From assembly GCF_001618685.1 (NCBI RefSeq), contig NZ_CP014342.1:1488001-1552000 (forward strand): 64,000 nt of DNA. The letters are read 5' to 3'. This DNA comes from Geobacillus subterraneus. GTDB lineage: Bacteria > Bacillota > Bacilli > Bacillales > Anoxybacillaceae. Positions 26,354 through 33,324 of the stretch are shown piece after piece (position 1 is the first letter of the stretch; each line of letters starts with the position of its first letter). Under the pieces are notes generated by a model. It did no database searches, was not told the DNA's origin, and saw only the letters and a list, made by a program, of their open reading frames with translations. A program made the translations under genes and the position numbers.

Positions 26354-27819
26354 AAGGCCGGTGAATTAATGGGGCATAGACTTCCCACATGTCGAATTTT
26401 GGAGGCCATTCTCCCCGCCGTTTGGCGCCAAAGGATGGGAAGACGAGCAGGACTTCCTGCTCCCAATTCCGGTTTTGCGCACGCCAAAGAGCCGGTCCCC
26501 CCTCGTTTTTTTCGAAACCGGCACAATCGCTTCAGATTTTGCACGACGGCGGTCAACAGTGCCTGTTCTTCCATGGCGTAAAGGCCCCGGCTTCGGGCCC
26601 GGTCCAGCCCGTGACATTCCTTCCCTTCGGCGAACACATGCTCACAACGCGTGCGAAGGGCTTGAATGGATCGATAGCCGCCCTGTTGTTGAATGAGCCT
26701 CGCTTGATTGCGAATCTGAACGTCTCGGACTTTCGCCTGGCGCTTTGCTTCCTGAGCGGGATCCTTCGCCCGGCGCTTCCAGGTTGGAATCTCCTCCATC
26801 TCCTTGCGGCGCAACGGCACGAGCGGTGTGATGCCTTGAACGAAGAGCGCTTCCAGATACTCGGTGGTGCCATACGCTTTGTCCGCAGACAAGGTCCGAA
26901 TCGTAATCGACGGGTGGCGAAACTGAATCGAAGCCAGCTGCTCCAAACTCGTCTCCCGTTCCGCCGTTCCAGTGGCGAGGCTGGCCCGTCTGGATAAAAT
27001 CACGCGCGACTGGACATCGATGACGTCGTGCACCAGATACCGAGGATACGCTTCCTGCCCTTTGCCTTTCTTGTACAACCGGGCATCCGGATCCGTCACG
27101 CTTCGATGGGTCCGGTTGGAAAACGTGGCTCCACGGAAGTTTCCCCGTTCTTCGGCATGGACGCGTTCCCCTGATTTTGGAGACGGAGAGGGTGGGTCGT
27201 CATCCGGATCCCGGGCCTCGGTCTGTTCATCTTCCCGGGCAGTGCGGGCCAGATAGTCTTCCAACGTCTCCACCGGAGCGAGCTTGACCTCCCGCAAGCT
27301 GTGGATCGAGGCATTCGCCCGCACTTGGGTGCCGTCAGCCGCCGCATGGACATCCGGCGAGACCAACCCCGCCGCGATGCATTGATCCACCACATAGGTC
27401 ATCAGCCGGTCAAAGATTCCATGTTGGCGCCAGCGTTTCCGTGTTTTGACGAGCGTCGTTCGATCCGGCAGTGTGGGGTGATGAGGATCCGGATGGAGCA
27501 CGGATTCAAAGTCGAGACCGCAAAACCACAAGTATCCGGCATGCATGGGGAGGATCTCATACAACTCCCGCTCAGAGTGGTCGAACAAATACGAGAGCAG
27601 CATTAGGCGAAGCAGCCGTTCCGGATCCGCCGCCGGGCGACCCGTTTTTTCCGTGTACAGGGGAGCCACCCAATCGTGAATGACGGAAAAGTCAACCGCT
27701 TCGTTGATTTGGCGCAAGATATGATGTGGAGGAACGAGTTCTTCCATGTCGATGACTTGAAACAGACGAGGCTGAGTCGAAGGGTTTTTGGGGGCTTTCA
27801 TGATCCGCTCACGCTCCAT
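26350..27819 (-). CDS. IS1182-family transposase
   Basis: The 489-residue DDE transposase has the N-terminal DUF772-type domain (MEELVPPHHILRQI to LFDHSERELYE) and a catalytic core with Asp in AADGTQVRAN, Asp in LSADKAYG and a likely Glu in HVFAEGKECHG. Length and layout fit IS1182. No frameshift or internal stop is seen, so it may be active. The start at 27819 is the first of two Met (27801 is the other); AAGGAAG lies upstream. The TAG stop is made of the flanking CTAG target duplication, so the element itself does not encode its stop codon. Confidence 0.9.
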   Translation of the reverse strand: MERERIMKAPKNPSTQPRLFQVIDMEELVPPHHILRQINEAVDFSVIHDWVAPLYTEKTGRPAADPERLLRLMLLSYLFDHSERELYEILPMHAGYLWFCGLDFESVLHPDPHHPTLPDRTTLVKTRKRWRQHGIFDRLMTYVVDQCIAAGLVSPDVHAAADGTQVRANASIHSLREVKLAPVETLEDYLARTAREDEQTEARDPDDDPPSPSPKSGERVHAEERGNFRGATFSNRTHRSVTDPDARLYKKGKGQEAYPRYLVHDVIDVQSRVILSRRASLATGTAERETSLEQLASIQFRHPSITIRTLSADKAYGTTEYLEALFVQGITPLVPLRRKEMEEIPTWKRRAKDPAQEAKRQAKVRDVQIRNQARLIQQQGGYRSIQALRTRCEHVFAEGKECHGLDRARSRGLYAMEEQALLTAVVQNLKRLCRFRKKRGGTGSLACAKPELGAGSPARLPILWRQTAGRMASKIRHVGSLCPINSPAF

Positions 27820-27895
27820 TCCAACGATTTTTCTTCCTTTTTCGACATAAGCCCCCTAAATCCCTGCCTCAGGGTGTACTTTTTTCACCGGCCTT
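26354..27895 (-). mobile_element. IS1182-like insertion sequence, about 1.54 kb
   Basis: The ends are perfect 12-bp inverted repeats (AAGGCCGGTGAA at 26354-26365 and TTCACCGGCCTT at 27884-27895), or 16 bp if the palindromic CTAG is counted. It is flanked by CTAG duplications and contains one transposase gene on the minus strand. It is inserted in tnpB. Confidence 0.9.
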
Positions 27896-27899
27896 CTAG
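27896..27899. repeat. CTAG target-site duplication, right copy
   Basis: This is the second copy of the CTAG flanking the IS1182-like element, immediately followed by the resumed tnpB frame (GKKTNQNFVNIP). Confidence 0.85.
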
Positions 27900-28277
27900 G
27901 AAAAAAGACAAATCAAAACTTTGTCAATATTCCTCTCGGTAACATAAAAGAAAAACTAGAATATCTTTGTGAATTTTACGGCATTGAATTCTTGAAACAG
28001 GAAGAATCATATACGTCTCAAGCCAGCTTTTTTGACGGCGATGAGATTCCTGAATATAATGCCGACAATCCAAAAGAATATAAGTTCAGCGGCAAACGTA
28101 TTAAGCGCGGCTTGTATCGAACAAAGTCTGGCAAACTAATTAATGCTGATGTCAATGGCGCATTAAACATCTTAAAGAAAAGTAAAGCTGTAGACCTGAG
28201 TGTCTTATGCTCTAGCGGCGAAGTGGACACGCCTCAAAGAATAAGGATTGCTTGAAGCAGTCAAACTTCTTTGGAAG

Positions 28278-28315
28278 CCCCCACTTCAAATTTTCGCTAG
28301 AAAATTAAGTGGGGG
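28278..28315 (+). repeat. Right-end hairpin of the TnpB element
   Basis: CCCCCACTT and AAGTGGGGG pair around an AT-rich loop that itself contains AATTTTC/GAAAATT. In TnpB elements this end forms the 3' part of the guide (omega/re) RNA, whose guide is the flanking sequence just beyond, here pncA (family knowledge applied to this site). Confidence 0.75.
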
Positions 28316-28318
28316 TAG

Positions 28319-28750
28319 TTCACTGATCACGGCGACTTTGTTGTATTTGCCATTGATAAGCATACGGCAGGAGATCATTATCACCCGGAAACAAAGCTGT
28401 TTCCGCCGCATAATATCGAAGGGACGAAAGGGCGGAGGCTATACGGGGAGCTCGAGGAAGTATATCAGGCGAACAAGCATAAAGAACATGTGTACTGGAT
28501 GGACAAGACGCGGTACAGCGCGTTCGCCGGGACCGATTTAGAACTGAAATTGCGCGAACGAGGGATCACGGAAGTGCATTTGGTCGGCTGCTGCACGGAT
28601 ATTTGCGTCCTTCATACGGCAGTCGATGCGTACAACAAAGGCTTTCGCATTGTCGTCCACCGGCGGGCGGTCGCGAGTTTTGACGCGGCCGGCCATGAGT
28701 GGGCGCTGCGTCATTTTTGCCATACGCTAGGTGCAGAAATAGTGGAATAA
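28319..28750 (+). pseudogene. pncA: Nicotinamidase PncA, N-terminally truncated by insertion
   Basis: The frame from 28319 reads FTDHGDFVVFAIDKHTAG and continues for 143 codons, matching nicotinamidase (cysteine hydrolase family) from about residue 41 of a roughly 183-residue protein. The metal site (DKH...H), the catalytic Lys in MDKTRYSAF and the nucleophile Cys in CTDICVLH are intact, but the first 40 residues with the catalytic Asp are missing. The enzyme converts nicotinamide to nicotinate for NAD salvage. Loss of the Asp should inactivate it. An internal ATG at 28490 has no obvious ribosome binding site. pncB follows 82 nt downstream. Confidence 0.85.
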
Positions 28751-28832
28751 TGGGGAAAACGTGATAGAATAGACGGTGAAAATGGTTGTAATTTGGCGGC
28801 GCAGTCATTTGTGTGTTGGGGGTTCTGCATTC

Positions 28833-30305
28833 ATGAACGAAAAATATGCCGATGACAGTTTAATGCTCCATACGGACTTATATCAAATCAACATGGTTGA
28901 AACCTACTGGGAAGACGGGATGCATGAGCGCCGGGCCGTGTTTGAGGTGTTTTTTCGCAAGCTGCCGTTTGGCAACGGCTATGCCGTCTTTGCCGGGCTT
29001 GAGCGCGTAATACAGTTTTTGCAGGGATTTCGTTTTTCCGACAGCGATATCGACTATTTGCGCAATGAGCTTGGCTACCGCGACGATTTCTTGAACTATT
29101 TGCGGACGCTTCGTTTTACCGGGACGGTTCGTTCGATGCGGGAAGGGGAAATCGTCTTTGCCAACGAGCCGATTATGCGCATTGAGGCGCCGCTTGCGGA
29201 GGCGCAGCTCATCGAAACGGCGATTTTAAACATCATCAATTTCCAGACGCTCATCGCCACGAAAGCGTCGCGCATTAAACATATCCTCGGGGACGAACCG
29301 GCTTTAGAGTTTGGCAGCCGGCGGGCGCAGGAGATGGACGCGGCGCTGTGGGGAGCGCGCGCGGCGTATATCGGCGGGATTGAAGCGACATCGAACGTGC
29401 GGGCCGGCAAGCTGTTTGGCATTCCGGTCGCCGGGACGCACGCGCATTCCATGATTCAAGCGTATCAGGATGAATACGTAGCATTTCACAAATATGCACG
29501 CCGCCATAAGGACTGCGTATTTCTTGTTGATACGTACGATACGTTGAAATCGGGGGTGCCGAACGCCATTCGCGTCGCCAAAGAGCTTGGTGATCAGATC
29601 AATTTTATCGGCATTCGCATCGACAGCGGCGATTTGGCCTATTTGTCAAAAGAAGCGCGGAAAATGCTTGATGAGGCTGGATTCCCGAACGCGAAAATTT
29701 TTGCTTCGAACGATTTGGATGAAGATACGATTTTAAACTTGAAATCGCAAGGGGCGAAAATCGATGTGTGGGGAATCGGCACGAAGCTGATCACGGCATA
29801 CGACCAGCCGGCGTTAGGCGCGGTGTATAAGATGGTGGCGATCGAAAACGAAGCCGGCGAGATGGTCGATACGATCAAAATTAGCGGCAACCCGGAGAAA
29901 GTGACGACGCCGGGGCTGAAGCGGGTGTACCGCATCGTCAATAAAATCAATCATAAAGCAGAAGGCGACTACATCGCCTTAGAAAGCGAGAACCCGCAGC
30001 AAGAAGAGCGGCTGAAAATGTTCCATCCGGTGTACACGTTCATCAGCAAATTCGTCACCAATTTTGAAGCGCGCGATTTGCATGAAACGATTTTTGACAA
30101 CGGCAAACTCGTCTACACATCGCCGCCGCTTTCCGATATTCAGGCATACGCGAAGAAGAGTTTGCGCTTATTTTGGGAGGAGTACAAACGAACGCTCAAC
30201 CCCGAGCAATATCCGGTCGATTTGAGCCAGGCGTGCTGGGACAATAAGATGGAAAACATCCGCAAAGTGAAAGAAAAGCTTGCGCACCCATCGGCGAACG
30301 AGTGA
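28833..30305 (+). CDS. pncB: Nicotinate phosphoribosyltransferase
   Basis: The 490-residue enzyme couples nicotinate and PRPP to nicotinate mononucleotide in NAD salvage. Landmarks are HTDLYQINM near residue 13, the phosphoacceptor-type His in VAGTHAHSM (about 210), FLVDTYDT and GIRIDSGDLAYLS (about 260), and GIGTKLITAYDQPALG (about 330). It is full length for the Bacillus-type family. The ATG at 28833 has GGGGG 11 nt upstream. In B. subtilis it is paired with pncA; here the upstream pncA is broken, so transcription may come from a local TAGAAT at 28765-28770 or read out of the element. Confidence 0.94.
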   Translation: MNEKYADDSLMLHTDLYQINMVETYWEDGMHERRAVFEVFFRKLPFGNGYAVFAGLERVIQFLQGFRFSDSDIDYLRNELGYRDDFLNYLRTLRFTGTVRSMREGEIVFANEPIMRIEAPLAEAQLIETAILNIINFQTLIATKASRIKHILGDEPALEFGSRRAQEMDAALWGARAAYIGGIEATSNVRAGKLFGIPVAGTHAHSMIQAYQDEYVAFHKYARRHKDCVFLVDTYDTLKSGVPNAIRVAKELGDQINFIGIRIDSGDLAYLSKEARKMLDEAGFPNAKIFASNDLDEDTILNLKSQGAKIDVWGIGTKLITAYDQPALGAVYKMVAIENEAGEMVDTIKISGNPEKVTTPGLKRVYRIVNKINHKAEGDYIALESENPQQEERLKMFHPVYTFISKFVTNFEARDLHETIFDNGKLVYTSPPLSDIQAYAKKSLRLFWEEYKRTLNPEQYPVDLSQACWDNKMENIRKVKEKLAHPSANE

Positions 30306-30443
30306 ACGATTGCGTTTGTTTCAACGCTGTGAAAACGGAACCTGGCATCGTCTCAAAAGCGGAATATACCGTCACAAGGCGTTTTGCCGTCATAAGAGAC
30401 AAGCCCCCGTCGAAGGAGAGGTGAGAGAATGGCGCTGTCATGG

Positions 30444-30477
30444 AAAAAGTGTCCCGCGGTGAAGCGGGGCACTTTTC
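30444..30477. terminator. Terminator between pncB and pepF
   Basis: AAAAAGTGTCCCGC and GCGGGGCACTTTT form a stem with a GGTGAA loop and A/T tracts on both sides, so it can act in both directions. The 138-bp spacer 30306-30443 before it shows no gene I can support. Confidence 0.85.
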
Positions 30478-30481
30478 CGTA

Positions 30482-32332
30482 TCACGGTGATGGTTGTTGG
30501 TTTTGCAGCTGTTTGTCCAGTTCGTCAACGAGTTTGGCGAAATGGCGCAAGACGCGCTCGACCGGTTCAGGGCGTGTCATATCCACTCCGGCTCGCTTGA
30601 GCAGGCGGATCGGGTCGTCTGACGTTCCGGAACGCAAAAACTGTTTATACCGTCTCACTGCCTCGCCGCTTTTGTCAGTTTGAATCCCGCTGACGATAGC
30701 ATACGAGGCGGCGAGGGAAGTCGCATATTTGTATACATAAAATGCGTCATAAAAATGGGGGATGCGCAGCCAGCCGCGTGCGGCTCCCGGGTCGGCGGCA
30801 TATGCCGGGCCGTAATACGTTTTGAGCAATGTAAGCCAAAGATGGTTGAGCTCATCGGCCGTCAAGCTGCCTCCTTGGCGCACGTGATCATGGATTTGCT
30901 GCTCAAATTCGGAATACATGACTTGCGTGTACAGCGTGCCGCGAATTTGTTCGATTTGTTCGATCAGCAGGCGGAGCTTTTCCTCTTTTGTTTTCGCCTG
31001 CTTGTACAAGTAATCAAGCATCAGCCATTCATTGGCGGTGGAGGCCACTTCCGCGGTGAAAATCGAATGGCCGGAATAATGGTACGGCTGTGTGCGGTTC
31101 GTGTACACGGAATGCATGGCGTGTCCAAGTTCATGGGCCATTGTCAACACGCTGTCAAGCGAACCGTTGTAATTGAGCAAGATGAACGGATGGGTGTCGT
31201 ACGCTCCCGTATTGTAGCCGCCGCTGTATTTTTTCGGGCGCGGGTAAATATCAAGCCACCGTTCGGCAAACGCGCGGCGCACATGTTCGATATAGTCGTC
31301 ACCAAGCGGCTGAAGTCCTTGCAACAAGAGTGTTTTTGCCGTCTCAACCGGGATGGATTCCGCCGTTTCGCCAGCGAGCGGCACATATAAGTCATAGCTA
31401 TGGACACGGTCGAGACCGAGCGCTTGTTTTCGCAGTTCAATATAACGATGAAGCGCCGGCAAGTGGCGATGGACGGCGGTGATCAAGTTGTCAAATACTT
31501 CCTTTGGCACATCATCGGCAGCGAGTGCGGCGTCTAGGCCGGACGGGTAGCGGCGTACGTCGGCATACAGCTCGTCCGCTTTGACGGATGCGTACAGCGT
31601 CGCCGCCGCTGTCTGTTCGAGCGTCTCATAGCTTTTGGCTTTCGCTTCAAACGCGGCTTTTCGGTAACGGCGGTCGCGATGCTGAAGGAGGGCGGCATAG
31701 TTATGGTCCGTCAGCGTCACTGTTTTTCCGTCCGGCATGCGGACAGACGGCGGCTCGTAGTCGCCGCGGGAAGCGTGGTCATAAATGTTTTCCGCCTCGC
31801 CAAGAGCCGGTGATAGTTTGGCGAGCAGCCGTTCCTCGCGTTTGGTGAGCGTATGCGGCTTTTGTTCGCGCAGTTCGGTGAAGTAATAACGATACGGCTT
31901 GAGCGGTTCGCTGTTTTGCAGCTTCTTGAGCGTCCGCTCCGGAAGGGCGAGCAGCTCCGGTTCGATAAATGCGGTCTTTGCCGCATATTGGGCGGCGAGC
32001 GCTTCCACTTTCGCCCCAAGCCGGGCGGCTGTGGTGTCTTCGATGTTCAAGTCGCGTTTTAAATGGGCGTAAAGGGACAGTTTTTCAAGCTTGCGGGCTG
32101 TTTGCTCGTTTAGGGCGAACAGCTTGGCGATCGTTTTCGCATCGTCGAGTTTGCCTTCAAAGGCTTCCAGTTTCGGCAAGGCGCTGTTCACCGCCTGATA
32201 GTCGCGCATCCATTCCGCTTCGGACGGATAAATATCGGCCAAATTCCATTCGTATGCCGTTTCGGCAGCTGACGTCGGCCACGGGATGACAAAAAGAAAC
32301 ATCGCGAACAGCGAAACGAGCCGGCGCTTCAT
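30482..32332 (-). CDS. Oligoendopeptidase F homologue with signal peptide (M3 family)
   Basis: The 616-residue M3 metallopeptidase cleaves oligopeptides. The zinc site is MAHELGHAMHS (His, Glu, His near residue 388) with a downstream catalytic-zone FTAEVASTANEWLML. Unlike classic cytoplasmic PepF, it begins with a signal peptide (MKRRLVSLFAMFLFVIPWP, cleavage after TSAA), so it is probably secreted. The start at 32332 has AGGATG upstream; an open frame to 32380 would put 16 charged residues ahead of the signal. It is convergent with pncB and divergent from the aldo/keto reductase gene. Confidence 0.92.
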   Translation of the reverse strand: MKRRLVSLFAMFLFVIPWPTSAAETAYEWNLADIYPSEAEWMRDYQAVNSALPKLEAFEGKLDDAKTIAKLFALNEQTARKLEKLSLYAHLKRDLNIEDTTAARLGAKVEALAAQYAAKTAFIEPELLALPERTLKKLQNSEPLKPYRYYFTELREQKPHTLTKREERLLAKLSPALGEAENIYDHASRGDYEPPSVRMPDGKTVTLTDHNYAALLQHRDRRYRKAAFEAKAKSYETLEQTAAATLYASVKADELYADVRRYPSGLDAALAADDVPKEVFDNLITAVHRHLPALHRYIELRKQALGLDRVHSYDLYVPLAGETAESIPVETAKTLLLQGLQPLGDDYIEHVRRAFAERWLDIYPRPKKYSGGYNTGAYDTHPFILLNYNGSLDSVLTMAHELGHAMHSVYTNRTQPYHYSGHSIFTAEVASTANEWLMLDYLYKQAKTKEEKLRLLIEQIEQIRGTLYTQVMYSEFEQQIHDHVRQGGSLTADELNHLWLTLLKTYYGPAYAADPGAARGWLRIPHFYDAFYVYKYATSLAASYAIVSGIQTDKSGEAVRRYKQFLRSGTSDDPIRLLKRAGVDMTRPEPVERVLRHFAKLVDELDKQLQNQQPSP

Positions 32333-32418
32333 GCGATCACATCCTTTCCGTTTTTTTCCTCTCGTCTGTAGTATGTGCAAACCGGAACGTTTTAGCCAAA
32401 AAAGAAGAAAGGAAGAGG

Positions 32419-33312
32419 ATGATGGAACGAGTTCAATTAGCAGATCACTTATCTTTTTCCCGCGTCATTCACGGCTGTTGGCGGCTTGCCGACTGGGGCT
32501 ATTCGGCCGGGCAGCTGCTTTCACTGATTGAATTTTGCCTTGAGCGCGGCATCACCACGTTTGACCATGCCGATATTTATGGCAACTACACGTGCGAATC
32601 GCGCTTTGGCGATGCGCTCGCGTTAAAGCCAAGCTTGCGCGGCCAGATGGAGATCGTGACGAAATGCGGCATTAAGCTGCCATCGAAATACGGAATGAAG
32701 TCGTATGATACAAGCAAAGATCATATCATCGCTTCGGTCGAGCAGTCGCTGCGGAATTTCCGCACCGATTATATCGATGTGCTGCTCATTCACCGCCCGG
32801 ATCCGTTCATGAACCCGGAGGAGGTGGCCGAGGCGTTTTTGAAGCTGAGACGGGAGGGAAAAGTGCGTTATTTTGGCGTCTCGAACTTTAAGCGTTCACA
32901 GCTTTCGATGCTTGAGTCGTATTTGCCGTTTCCACTTGTCACCAATCAAATCGAAGTATCCGCGTACCGGCTGGAAAATCTCGAAGACGGCACGGTCGAT
33001 CTTTGCTTGGAGAAGCGGATGCCGCCGATGGTATGGTCGCCGCTAGCCGGTGGAGCGATTTTTTCCGCTAACGATGACCGGGCGGTGCGGTTGCGAGCCG
33101 CCTTGGAACAAGTGCGGCAGGAACTTGGCGCCGAGACGGTCGATGAAGTGCTGTACGCGTGGCTGTTTGTTCATCCGGCGCGAATGATGCCGATTGTCGG
33201 CTCAGGGAAACGAGAACGCATCGACCGGGCGGTGCGGGCGTTGTCTTTGCCGCTTTCCCGTGAGCAATGGTTCGCCATTTTGCAAAGTTCGATGGGGCAT
33301 GAGGTGCCGTAA
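32419..33312 (+). CDS. Aldo/keto reductase (YdhF-type)
   Basis: The 297-residue TIM-barrel oxidoreductase uses NADPH to reduce carbonyl substrates. Catalytic residues are Asp49 and Tyr54 (FDHADIYGNY), Lys82 (VTKCGIKLP) and His125 (LLIHRPDP); the NADPH-binding end includes PIVGSGKRERI near residue 258. It resembles E. coli YdhF and Bacillus YcsN-type reductases; the natural substrate is unknown. AAAGGAAGAGG precedes two adjacent ATG codons (32419, 32422). The topB start is 12 nt downstream, so they form an operon. Confidence 0.9.
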   Translation: MMERVQLADHLSFSRVIHGCWRLADWGYSAGQLLSLIEFCLERGITTFDHADIYGNYTCESRFGDALALKPSLRGQMEIVTKCGIKLPSKYGMKSYDTSKDHIIASVEQSLRNFRTDYIDVLLIHRPDPFMNPEEVAEAFLKLRREGKVRYFGVSNFKRSQLSMLESYLPFPLVTNQIEVSAYRLENLEDGTVDLCLEKRMPPMVWSPLAGGAIFSANDDRAVRLRAALEQVRQELGAETVDEVLYAWLFVHPARMMPIVGSGKRERIDRAVRALSLPLSREQWFAILQSSMGHEVP

Positions 33313-33324
33313 GGGGAGAAGCCG

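Larger units (their letters stand above)
25462..28255 (+). pseudogene. tnpB: tnpB (RNA-guided nuclease), split by IS1182-like insertion
   Basis: The gene reads from ATG 25462 (GGGAGGTG upstream) to 26353, then is interrupted; it resumes at 27900 and stops at 28255. Joining these parts, with one CTAG removed, gives an uninterrupted 415-residue TnpB. RuvC residues are Asp in [10 protein letters not shown] (about 196), Glu in GYAETLQRN and Asp in INADVNGALN near the end, all retained. The zinc-ribbon cysteines of classic TnpB are absent, and the ASFFDGDEIPEY segment stands in that region, a known subgroup feature. TnpB cleaves DNA next to a TAM with a guide from the element's right end. As it stands, the product would stop a few residues after the junction, before the last catalytic Asp. 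Confidence 0.88.
25323..28320 (+). mobile_element. IS200/IS605-type TnpB-only element, itself interrupted by an IS1182-like element
   Basis: The element has subterminal hairpins instead of inverted repeats at its two ends (25331-25387 and 28278-28315), carries a tnpB gene and no tnpA, and is clearly more AT-rich than the host genes. The left flank is TTTAT (25318-25322), the kind of target/TAM reported for Geobacillus TnpB elements. Exact ends are inferred (uncertainty of several bases each side). Without the nested insertion the element would be about 1.45 kb. It lies within pncA. Confidence 0.8.

Noticed and set aside
30429-30683. Plus-strand frame with AAGGAGAGG upstream overlapping the end of pepF
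   Set aside because: It runs through the terminator hairpin and antisense to pepF; its peptide shows no family features.
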